Assembly (NCBI GenBank): GCA_029216955.1
Contig: JANAVB010002199.1
Location: 17,908,053-17,972,052 of the forward strand
Direction: 5' to 3'
Length of the DNA stretch: 64,000 nucleotides
Source: Iris pallida
Lineage: Eukaryota; Streptophyta; Magnoliopsida; Asparagales; Iridaceae
Position numbers and translations under genes: made by a program. How positions within the stretch are numbered: the stretch's first letter is position 1; each line of letters opens with the position of its first letter. This document shows positions 35,371 to 44,095 of this stretch, one piece after another. The notes below the pieces were generated by a model. It made no database searches, was not told the origin of the DNA, and worked only from the letters and a program-made list of their open reading frames with translations.

Positions 35371-36324
35371 TTGTAATTACGTTGCTTACTCAATAAAGAG
35401 ATTGTTTCGTATACTCTGTGTAACTGCAATGTGTCTTTGTCTTCTTCCGCTGCGAATATTGAATTAAAATAACCATTTGAAATATTTTTATCATCTAGCC
35501 TTGTACGAGTGCAACTGCAGATTTGTACGACATCACTCCCAGCGAGGACGAACAATTCATCGGGTCAGGACGTCACAGGAGGACAGTTACTAGACGTATG
35601 GGCTAGCCAAAACGGTAAATCATAGTCTCCAGAGGAACTATCGGAGTAATGACCCTTTATACATATACCCTATGACGTTCATTGATCGTTATGAAAGTTT
35701 ACAGATGACTAGTTGACAGTATATGTACTACTAGCCTCGAGCTATGTGGATTATCCTATTTAGCCTGAATCTCGTCCATACGTGCGAAAGTTGTCCTCTA
35801 AATTGCAGACTTAGATGGTTACAAACACCATTTTTATATTCATTTACAATTTTGTAGTTTATATGACATATATATATATTGTGTATCTTATTACGTCTCC
35901 TTGAGGACCTGATTTTCTTCTAGGTTATTGCTGAGTTGTTTCCATAAGATCGATGGGATATTACTTTTTATGGGTTCGGGTATACCTAATTGTTGCCTTC
36001 TTCATGTCCTTCCGTTATTGTTTCTTGTTATGGATAGTTCATGTTTCGTAGATATTATTGTAGAAATACTTTGGTTGATATCATGAATAGTTTTTACGTA
36101 TTTTGGGACTGGACACGATATCAAACTAAATTATCTGTTATATTTAAACACCTCCATTGAAACTATATAAACATGACAAACAACCGTAACTGTAGTGAAC
36201 CCATCCAGCTTAATTCTCTTAGGAACAACTCAAAACTCTTTTGCGGGAGGGGGGAGTCGGCCTAAAACACGTGCAATACATCGTGCAAAAGTTTTGTACC
36301 TAACGTCGAAAATCTCAAAAAAAA

Positions 36325-36541
36325 AACTCAAAAACTCTTTAAATGTCCTCTCTTTTCCACCGTCATAGTAATCCGTCATGTAAACATATCAACGCATATA
36401 TAGCCTAAATTGTGTTTATTTATCAACCTCGGGGTTTTCTGATCTAGTCCATAAAAATCACCTTTTTCATGTCTGGGAGGGCGACAAAACAGTTCCTCGG
36501 TAGTTCCAAGCACACCTCATCGCTCCAGTTATGTTGAATAA
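36325..36541 (-). pseudogene. Decayed O-methyltransferase last-exon fragment, copy 1
   Basis: The segment parallels exon 4 of the O-methyltransferase at 44053-44352. It shares CTCAAACTC..TTCAATGTCC, TTTTCCNCCGTC, a CCTCGGGG block, a CACTTTTTC..CTGGGAGGG block, then AGCACACCTCATCGCTCCAG before the intron-side sequence. Several deletions and frameshifts remove any coding capacity. Because similarity continues into the intron side, this is a genomic duplicate and not a retrocopy. Confidence 0.7.
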
Positions 36542-36837
36542 ATATATATTTTGCGATGGTATAATTTTATTTCTTTTACAAAAAATACTATTTGTCTTTC
36601 AAAATATTTTAGGTGATATAATCACCTAAGACATGACATATTACATAACATGTTGACATGTACAATCCGTATGTATATTTATTTCCTCCTATAAATGCAG
36701 CTATGACAATTACTAAAAAGATGTAAAAATTGAAGGGAGATAGCTTTAAAGAATTTTTTTTTAAAAATATACAACTATGGTGAGTCTATAAATATCTCTA
36801 AAAATATTTAGCCTAAAATAGCTGGAAAGAGAATATG

Positions 36838-36913
36838 AATACCCATGATGTTGGCTTCCTTGCGGAAGTAGTACCAGCACAATAACTAGAACAACGAAGA
36901 AAGGAACAGAGCA

Positions 36914-36916
<3 letters not shown>
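36838..36916 (-). pseudogene. Signal-peptide ORF, copy 1 (start codon lost)
   Basis: Minus strand reads WCSVPFFVVLVIVLVLLPQ then GSQHHGYSYS, closely matching the intact copies at 40191 and 41783. The first codons have been replaced by an AT microsatellite (36917-36968), so there is no proper start. Confidence 0.6.
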
Positions 36917-36970
<54 letters not shown>

Positions 36971-37143
36971 TCGGGTTTCAGGTAACCTGACACATAAACC
37001 CGAGTCCAACCCGATTTTTTATCAGGTTCAAATATTTTAACCCAAACTCGAGTCCGAACCCGAGTACTTCAATCCTAACCCAATCCATTAACGGGTTTAC
37101 CTGATTGGGCTTGGGTTTGGCCTGCCTGAGTTGCACCCCTAAG
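36917..37143. repeat. (AT)n microsatellite and adjoining hAT-like terminal fragment
   Basis: About 50 bases of AT are followed (36969-37143) by CCCGAGTCC/AACCCGA-rich sequence ending GTTGCACCCCTA. The end matches the TAGGGGTG-type terminus of plant hAT elements. The other terminus is not present, so this is a fragment. Confidence 0.5.
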
Positions 37144-37602
37144 TGCAGCTGAATTGTGCCTCCGCCCCTGGTTAGTGTTGAGCTTCTATCACGAGATGTT
37201 GGAGTTCGTTTATGTAGGGTTCAGGTATTGTTAGTCGATACTTTCTTCGTATTCTTTCGTAGTTATTTTCCATTCTATATTTCATATTCTTGTAGGTTGA
37301 GTTGTGGATATTTGTAGATACTTATAGATAATTTGACCCGATTTTAGACAGTTATTCGTATTTGAGTTGGGCCTCTGGAGCTCACTTGATACCTAATTGA
37401 TCATTATCACGTATCATATGGTTCTACGTATTTTGAGACTGTGGAGTGACGTAACTTTTATAGTGCCAATGCAGATCTTATTTTTATAAATATTACGATA
37501 TTGTGGTAGTACCTAGGAATAGTAGTGTTTTTTTTGGAATAGTAGTGTTACATGAGCCTATTATTGCATTACAATAATTGTATTACGAAGTCTTGGTAGT
37601 AC
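37144..37602. other. Intergenic, no gene seen
   Basis: AT-rich sequence without recognisable coding potential or repeats lies between the hAT-like fragment and the Tourist MITE. Confidence 0.5.
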
Positions 37603-37605
37603 TTA

Positions 37606-38055
37606 GAGCATCTCCAACCCTATTGTGACTTTGGAAAAAAGTTGTTGCCACATAGGAATGACAAAATTTTATTCAAAAGTTCTTCTCCAATGCAATTGTC
37701 AAGTCAATTGTGAAGCTTATGTGGCAAAAATTAAAGAAGACATTGTGAAGTTGATTGTCTTGTTCTAGACAATGCACTTGACAATGTCTTCTCTTCCATG
37801 TCATCAGTTATGAATAAAAAATATTAGAAAAAAGAAAGAAAATGAGTAGTTGTTTTAAAAGTTGTCTTGGAAGTTGGAAAAAATACTTTTTTTTTTGTCT
37901 TCTCAATACTTTTGCATTGGAGAGAGTTTTTCTATCTCATTGTGTTTTGAGATATAATTTTGCCACATAAACAAGACATTGTCTTGTGGCTCATGCCACA
38001 TAGGAGCCACCTAAAACTCACAACACTTAACAAGACAATAGGGTTGGAGATGCTC
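37606..38055. mobile_element. Tourist-like MITE, copy 1
   Basis: A 450-bp element has terminal inverted repeats GAGCATCTCCAACCC...GGGTTGGAGATGCTC and is flanked by TTA on both sides (37603-37605 and 38056-38058). TTA duplication and this terminus are typical of PIF/Harbinger-derived Tourist MITEs. A second copy of almost the same length and sequence lies at 50320-50768. It has no coding capacity and sits about 110 bases beyond the stop codon of the oxidase. Confidence 0.9.
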
Positions 38056-38167
38056 TTATGGTGGGGGTGGGGGACATTGGCTCCGCCATGTGATTACATC
38101 CATCCCTTGACATGTGATTCTCATTGTCTGTTTCTTAAATGAATGTCATGTAGATGACGATGATGAA

Positions 38168-39775
38168 TCATTGCATGTACTCGATACGGATTCCGTGGAC
38201 TCTTGTCGCATTTCCGGTCCCACCTCTCGGCACCAGTGACACCCAGATGCTCTCGTCTTCTCCTGCCTCCAGGTCTTCCAGAATCTCCGATATCCCAACC
38301 TTCATGTTTCTGATCGATCCGCCCTTCATTGCCACGTCATCCCCTTTCATCTTCACGAAGCACCCCGCGTATTCTCGCAACTTGGGGCTGGCTGCAGTCT
38401 CGTCCACTACGAGGTTGACGTAGATGTCGAACTTGGCGTGCATTCCCTTCTCGACACTGATTCCTTCGACCACTAGGACCTCCTCCTCGAATTCTTCCTC
38501 ACCAGCCTTGATAGTACTCTTAGGTACTGGTCTTGCTACTTGAACTCTTACCGTCTCTTCCAGAGTCCAGGGACCCTTGTTCGTGGCCATCCGCAGAATG
38601 TTGTTGTAGTCCTTTTCCTTCGCACGCAGCAGGTCGCGTGCGAGCTCCGGAGCGACGGAAGGCTTAGGCCGTGCGTCGAGCCATGGCAGGTCGACCTCCT
38701 CGTACGCGTACCCGAGCCTGTCCATGTCGATCGCATCGCGAACCCTCACCCTGACCAAATCTGCGTTCTCGTCGTGGAAGTAGAAGTGGGAGTCGAGCCA
38801 CTGTGGGTCGTCGAACTCCGGCCGGGAGCCGTGGTAGCCGCGGAGCCGCCTCCACACAGCCCACAGCCTGTCGAGGTTCGCGTGGTGCGCGAAGAAGACG
38901 GGGTCGCGCGCGGCGGCGTAGAGGGTCCCCATGTCCTCGTACTCCGGCGTCGACGCGTTGCCCACCCACAGGTGCACGGAGTTGTGGGGGGCCGCTTCGA
39001 CCGTCCCCATCCCGGAGCACGCCCCGTCTCCGGGCCGCAGCTTGCAGCCCATGAAGAGCTCCGGCTTCGACGCGCCCGAGACCATGTGCTGGTACAGCAG
39101 GGCCAGGTTGGTGGCGGTCTGCTCCGCCGCTGGCGGTTCGTCGACCAAATCGAGTTTATCAGGGGTGTAGTCGATGGCTACAGGCGCGGGAGGCAAGTGG
39201 CGAGTAGCCCGCTTCATGTCGTGCAGTTCTCCCTTCATGTAGATGTCCGGGATCGGCATCCCGTCGGGGGAGTCGTAGTTCCAGTACGGGAGCGCGAAGG
39301 TGTCGTCGCCGATGAGCTTCCCCAGTATGCGCTCGTGGAAGTAGACGTAGAACCGGTGGAACGGGAAGAAGAGCCAGCTCTCGTGGATCATGAAAGGGAC
39401 GTCGGCGGCGGCGCCGGCTTGATAGTAAGCGCCGTTGCAGTAGATGCAGTGTATTTGGGACTGGCGGTGCCAGCTGTGGGGGTGGTCGGGAGGAAGCCGC
39501 TTCATTATGGCCACCGCCTTGTTGTATTTGGCCAGGTACTCCGTGTCCAGCGCTAGACGATGTGCTGGCCTGCGGATGCGGACGGGCGACGCCGACGACG
39601 GGCTCGGGAACTGAAAGTCCCTTATGATCGGCTCTCCGGAGTCCGGCGACGCTGGGCAGCAGTTCACCTCGTGGGATGTTTTGTGTGGCGAGTCGGGGAT
39701 CTGCGACGACGTGGGATGGCATGTGGATAAGTTTGGGCTGAGGGGGATGCCATTGCCACTCCCACTCCCACTCAT
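38168..39775 (-). CDS. Polyphenol oxidase (tyrosinase/catechol oxidase family)
   Basis: This is a single 535-codon frame from MSGSGSGNG to GIRIEYMQ. It is a type-3 copper oxidase that oxidises o-diphenols, and possibly monophenols, to quinones. Copper A ligands are H109, H131 and H140, with the thioether cysteine at C113 (HCIYCNGAYY). Copper B ligands are H264, H268 and H298 (HNSVHLW, FFAHHANLDRLW). The DWL domain reads QWLDSHFYFHDEN (about 326-336) and the KFDV domain HAKFDIYVN (446-454). Cys19, 39, 40 and 110 fit the conserved disulfides. Glu260 and Asn265 match the water-keeper and activity-controller positions linked to tyrosinase activity; the usual gate Phe is Leu285. The protein starts where mature plant enzymes start and lacks a plastid transit peptide. 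The frame stays open upstream to about 39928 without another ATG, so a separate 5' exon is likely (see 40090-40191). Confidence 0.93.
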   Translation of the reverse strand: MSGSGSGNGIPLSPNLSTCHPTSSQIPDSPHKTSHEVNCCPASPDSGEPIIRDFQFPSPSSASPVRIRRPAHRLALDTEYLAKYNKAVAIMKRLPPDHPHSWHRQSQIHCIYCNGAYYQAGAAADVPFMIHESWLFFPFHRFYVYFHERILGKLIGDDTFALPYWNYDSPDGMPIPDIYMKGELHDMKRATRHLPPAPVAIDYTPDKLDLVDEPPAAEQTATNLALLYQHMVSGASKPELFMGCKLRPGDGACSGMGTVEAAPHNSVHLWVGNASTPEYEDMGTLYAAARDPVFFAHHANLDRLWAVWRRLRGYHGSRPEFDDPQWLDSHFYFHDENADLVRVRVRDAIDMDRLGYAYEEVDLPWLDARPKPSVAPELARDLLRAKEKDYNNILRMATNKGPWTLEETVRVQVARPVPKSTIKAGEEEFEEEVLVVEGISVEKGMHAKFDIYVNLVVDETAASPKLREYAGCFVKMKGDDVAMKGGSIRNMKVGISEILEDLEAGEDESIWVSLVPRGGTGNATRVHGIRIEYMQ

Positions 39776-40029
39776 GTAGTAGTAGTAGTACTCTGTGCTG
39801 CTGCTTGTTGCAGGCTCTGCGTCGGTGGCGCTCTGCTTGTCCCTTAACCATCCCTCAACTAATATTGCTTTGGAGGAGAGCTGGGAAAGGATTTGGTTTC
39901 TTCGGCTGCATGCACGTCGATAAAGTAAGAGTCAAGAGCTGGAGAAGGATTTACAATGTTACATATAAATATTTATATGTAATATCAGCTGGAGAAGGAT
40001 TACTAAGTAGTATGCATTGAGCTGCACCC

Positions 40030-40031
40030 CT

Positions 40032-40066
<35 letters not shown>

Positions 40067-40073
40067 AGGAACA
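40030..40073. repeat. (GAAA)n simple repeat
   Basis: About ten GAAA units on the plus strand, or CTTT on the minus strand; in the oxidase direction this forms a long polypyrimidine tract ending TTTCTAG. Confidence 0.9.
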
Positions 40074-40089
40074 AAATCTAGAACATTGT

Positions 40090-40191
40090 TTAATACCCAT
40101 GATGTTGGTGTTGGCTTCCGGGGGGAAGTAGTATCAGCACAAAAACTAGGACAACGAAGAAAGGAACACATACACTACTACTAGTCTTCAT
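40090..40191 (-). CDS. Signal-peptide ORF upstream of the oxidase (possible oxidase exon 1)
   Basis: The frame of 33 codons starts MKTSSSV at 40191. It has a hydrophobic core VPFFVVLVFVLILL, then PPGSQ and HHGY before a stop at 40090-40092. It is a textbook secretory signal peptide. It lies about 300 bases upstream of the oxidase on the same strand. A potential donor (GG then GTATTA, about 40096) could join an acceptor near 39918 (TGCATGCAG) in the phase that continues the open oxidase frame; a long CTTT tract ending TTTCTAG lies between (near 40031-40075). The splice model is inference. Related copies lie at 41783 and 36916. Confidence 0.45.
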   Translation of the reverse strand: MKTSSSVCVPFFVVLVFVLILLPPGSQHQHHGY

Positions 40192-41157
40192 GACCAAAGA
40201 TTTGTAATTACGTTGCTACTCAATAAAGAGATTGTTTCGTATACTCTGTGTAACTTCGATGTGACTCTGTCTTCTCCCGCTGCGAATTTTGAATTGAAAT
40301 AACCATTTGAAAGATTTTTATCATCTAGCCTTGTACGAGTGCAACTTCAGACTTGTACGACATCACTCCCAGCGAGGACGAACAATTCACCGGGTCGGGA
40401 CGTGACAGGAGGACAGTTACTAGACGTATAGGCTAGCCAAAACGGTAAATAATAGTCTCCAGAGGAACTATCGGAGTAATGACACTTTATACATATATCC
40501 TATGACGTTCATTGATCGTTATGAAAGTTTACAGATGACTCGTTGACAGCATATGTACTACTAGCCTCAAGCTATGTGGATTATCCTATTTAGCCTGAAT
40601 CTCGTCCATGCGTTCGAAAGTTATCTTCTAAATTGTAGACTTAGATGGTTACAAACACCATTTTTATATTCATACAATTTTGCAGTTTATATGACATATA
40701 TATATTATGTATCTTATTACGTCTCCTTGAGGACCTGATTTTCTTCTAGGTTATTGCTTAGTTGTTTCTATAGGATCGATGGGAGATAATTACTTTTTAT
40801 TGATTCGGGTATACCTAATTGTTACCTTCTTCATGTCCTTCCATTATTGTTTCTTGTTATGGATAGTTCACGTTTCGTAGATATTATTGTGAAAATAATT
40901 TGGTTGATATCATGGATAGTTTTTACGTATTTTGGGACTAGACACAATATCGAACAAAATTGTCTATTATATTTAAACACCTCCATTGAAACTGTATAAA
41001 CGCGACAAACAACTGTAAATGTAGTGAACCCATTCAGCTTAATTCTCTCAAGAACAACTCAAAACTCTTTTGGGGGGAGGGGCGAGTCGGCCCAAAACGC
41101 GTGCAATACACCGTGCAAAAGTTTCATACCTAACGTCGAAAATCTCAACAAAAAAAA

Positions 41158-41374
41158 AACTCAAAAACTCTTTCAATGTCCTCTCTTTTCAACCGTCATA
41201 GTAATCCGTCATGTAAAGATATCAACACATATATAGCCTAAATTGTGTTTCTTTATCGACCTCGGGGTTTTCTGATCTAGCTCATAACAATCACCTTTTT
41301 CATGTCTGGGAGGGCGACGAAACAGCTCCTCAGTAGTTCCAAGCACACGTCATCGCTCCAGTTATGTAGAATAA
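41158..41374 (-). pseudogene. Decayed O-methyltransferase last-exon fragment, copy 2
   Basis: It has the same layout as the fragment at 36325-36541 (TTTCAATGTCCTCTC, CCTCGGGG, CTGGGAGGGCGACG, CATCGCTCCAG). It is likewise frameshifted and non-coding, and closer to copy 1 than to the functional exon. Confidence 0.7.
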
Positions 41375-41609
41375 ATATATATTTTGCGATGGTATAATTT
41401 TATTTCTTTTACCAAAAATGCTATTTGTCTTTCAAAATATTTTGGGTGATATAATCACCTAAGACACGACATATTACATAACATACATGTACAACTTTAA
41501 CATGTACAATTCGTATGTATATTTATTTCCTCCTATAAATGCAGCTACAACAATTACTAATAAGATGTAAAAATTGAAGGGAGATAGCTTTAAAGAAATT
41601 TTTTTTTTT

Positions 41610-41783
41610 TTTTAAATATACAACTATGGTTAGCCTATAAATATCTCTAAAAATATTTAGCCTAAAATAGCTGGAAAGAGAATATGAATACCCATGATGT
41701 TGGCTTCCTTGGGGAAGTAGTAACAGCACAAAAACTAGAACAACGAAGAAAGGAACAGAGCACCATACACTACTAGTCTTCAT
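41610..41783 (-). CDS. Signal-peptide ORF, copy 3
   Basis: From ATG 41783 the frame reads MKTSSVWCSVPFF, then VVLVFVLLLLPQGSQ and HHGYSYSLSSYF, and stays open to 41523 through an A/T run. The N-terminal 27 residues form a strong signal peptide, well conserved with the copies at 40191 and 36916. The later residues are probably intronic or decayed because conservation as protein stops after HHG, where a GGTATTC donor-like site lies. No mature enzyme sequence follows it. Confidence 0.4.
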
Positions 41784-41790
41784 GGCCGAA

Positions 41791-42580
41791 GATATGAGAG
41801 AGAGAGAGAGTGAAAAAAATTATGTACAGTTGCTCTCTTTGGATCCTCTTAAATATTGTTGTTTCTTTGCACGACAACTACCAGCATAAATTTGAGAAAA
41901 ATGATATATATATATGTGTGCATGCAACTAGTACCACTCTTTAATTTGACAGGTACTGGCTTCCTACTTTCACATGCGATTCTTCACAACTACCCCCCTA
42001 ACATGCGATTCTTCACAACTACCCCAAGTTTTTTTGTTTTTTTTAATGAAGGCAATGCATTCATTAAGAAATTACAAGATTCAACTACCCCTAGTTGAGC
42101 AAGGTACTTTCTTTCACATGGGAGATTCTTCACAGCTACCTAGTTGAGCGACAAAATATTTTGATTGCGTGCACTTGTCCTAACCACCGTAATAAAAACC
42201 GGATAATATATTTGGCACGTGCAGCATGTACCGTGCACGTGCTCGTGTCAGACAGAAGAGAGCGTGGAAGAGATGATCAGAAAGAAACAAGGAGGAGGAG
42301 GAGAGGGAGAGCCGGAAAGGGGGGGTCATGCTACGCCTCCTCCGTCCGTCTCCTCCTCCTCCTCCTTCTCCTCTGCTCCGCCGCCTTCCCCCTCCCCCGT
42401 GCTACTACTACTACTCCGCCCTCCTCCGCCGGTCGCGAGCACACGTATGGTGCACGTGCCCGTGCAAATAGCATGGTTGAATAACAACGGATATAGTTAA
42501 GAATTCTAGAAAATTAAACCCACTTTAGCATAGTTTCGTGAAAAATGTAACATTTGCTTACATGATTACTTAGTAACTAT
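41791..42580. other. Intergenic with G-box words and GGA/CTC-rich stretch
   Basis: There is no supported gene. Near 41960-42025 a 20-base phrase (ATGCGATTCTTCACAACTAC) is locally repeated. Several CACGTG words occur near 42213, 42237 and 42455. A polypurine then polypyrimidine stretch (42290-42430) gives chance frames rich in Pro, Leu and Ser that look like transit peptides but lead to nothing recognisable. Confidence 0.5.
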
Positions 42581-43790
42581 TTATTTTTATTTTAGTCATG
42601 TATTATACTATTTAACCTAAATCTTGTCCATGCGTGCGAAAATTGTGCTGTAAATTGCACACTTAGATAGTTAGAAACACACTTTTTATATTTATTTAAT
42701 TTATAGATTATATATGGCATATATACTATGTATCTTATTACGTCCCTTTGAGGACCTGAATTTTTTTTCTAAATTATTGATGAGCTATTTCTGTAGGTCG
42801 AAGGAAGATTTTTTTTTTTTGTTTTTATGAATTCCGGTATATACCTGATTGTTACCTTCTTCATGTTCTTCCGTTATTATTTCTTGTTACTGATAGTTCA
42901 TGTTTTGATAGTATTATGGATGTACTTGTGTTGATTATGGGTGAGCATTATTTGATTTTGGACCGAAAATCGAACCGAACAGAACCGAATTATATATATA
43001 CTAAATAAATTTAGGTATATTTAGTTAATATATATATATATATATATATTAAAAAGGGCAAATAAACCCAAAAATTGAATAAAACCGAATAAACTGAAAA
43101 TCGAACCGATTTAATTCAGTTCGATTTGATTCGATTATGGGCCAATTCAGAGAGCGTATACGTATTTAATTGTTAGACTGGAGTCCACTTGATGCATAAC
43201 TGACCATTGTCTCGTATTCAAGTTTAATTCTACGTATTTTGGAACTGGGACGTGACATCGAACAAAATTATATGTTATATTTAAACACCTCCATCACTAA
43301 AACTGTATAAAAACGACAAACAACTATAACTGCAGTGAACCCTCCCAGCTTAATTCTCCCGGCAACACCTCAAAACTCTTTTAGAGGACAGTCGACCCAA
43401 AATACATGCAATACAGCGTGTAAAAAGTCACGTACGTACACTGGGAGAACTCAAAACTCTTTCAATGGCCTCTCTTTTCCACCATCACAGTAATCCATCA
43501 TGTAAAGATATCAACGCATATACAGCCTAAATTGTGTTTCTTTATCGGCCTCAAGGTTTTTCTCAATAGTTACAAGCACGCCTCATCGCTACAGTTATGA
43601 AGAATAAGCTGCAAATATATAGTTTGAGATGGTATAATTGTATTTCTTTTACTAAAAATGCTATTTGTTTCCAAAAAAAAAAATTGGGTGATATAATATC
43701 CCAAGACAGAGACATATTACATAACATGTTGACATGCCAGAATTTATTGTCAAATTCTGATATATATACTCTCCTAAAAATTCTCTTTGC
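42581..43790. repeat. Duplicated unit 3, diverged, with hAT-like insertion
   Basis: The sequence is recognisably related to units 1 and 2 (for example CCTAAATCTTGTCCATGCGTGCGAAA and TATCTTATTACGTC blocks) but more diverged. Within it, about 42946-43145 is AACCGAA/ATCGAACCGA-rich sequence of the kind found inside the hAT at 47889, and an AT microsatellite lies at 43030-43050. Confidence 0.6.
43448..43615 (-). pseudogene. Decayed O-methyltransferase last-exon fragment, copy 3
   Basis: The blocks TTTCAATGGCCTCTC, CCACCATCACAG, GGCCTCAAGG and AAGCACGCCTCATCGCTACAG parallel exon 4 of the active gene about 600 bp away, with a large internal deletion. It is non-coding. It is the closest of the three fragments to the functional gene in position. 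Confidence 0.7.
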
Positions 43791-43949
43791 CACCAGTACA
43801 AAATAAAAGATTGAGATATGGAACCAAGGGAAAATTAATTTTGTATAATTAGTTCCCTTCCATCAACATATTGTTGAACAAGAAAAAGCTCTTATAATAC
43901 TATAAAAAAGAGCGAAAAGATGCATCATCTTTGCTTCACTCTATTCTTG

Positions 43950-44095
43950 CAGCTTAAGTAGATGAGCATATTCCCAATACTACTATTTAAGCAGCTCCAT
44001 CACCCAGATTACATAAGCACAGCAGATTAAGTAGATGAGTTTATTTTCAATACTACTGTTTAAGCAGCTCCATCACCCAGATTCCATAAGCACAG
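43950..44095. repeat. 73-bp tandem duplication at the 3' end of the O-methyltransferase
   Basis: TTAAGTAGATGAG...CAATACTACT.TTTAAGCAGC..CCCAGATT.CATAAGCACAGCA occurs twice with a period of 73 bases (first TACTAC at 43978, second at 44051). The right copy holds the true last codons and stop of the gene; the left copy is a spare tail downstream of the stop. Confidence 0.85.

Larger units (their letters stand above)
35371..36916. repeat. Duplicated unit 1 (left copy of the O-methyltransferase/signal-peptide array)
   Basis: This block is closely similar to 40205-41768, from GTAATTACGTTGC to GAGCACCATA, with small indels and substitutions throughout. It contains a decayed O-methyltransferase last exon (36325-36541) and a broken signal-peptide ORF (36838-36916). 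The oxidase gene lies between the two units. The right end is eroded into an AT microsatellite. Confidence 0.8.
40205..41790. repeat. Duplicated unit 2 (right copy)
   Basis: This is a near copy of 35371-36916 that also preserves the end lost there: after GAGCACCATA comes CACTACTAGTCTTCATGG, containing the signal-peptide start codon. The sequence immediately left of it (40095-40200) is itself the end of another unit, so the array was head to tail before the oxidase region was rearranged. Confidence 0.8.

Noticed and set aside
38540..39556. 338-codon plus-strand frame across the oxidase
   Set aside because: It is antisense to the conserved tyrosinase frame, rich in Val/Arg from GC-rich codons, with no domain of its own.
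42219..42500. A transit-peptide-like frame (Leu/Arg/Pro/Ser-rich) as a new gene start
   Set aside because: It comes from a CTC/CCT-rich tract, ends without a domain, and no splice-linked exon is visible.
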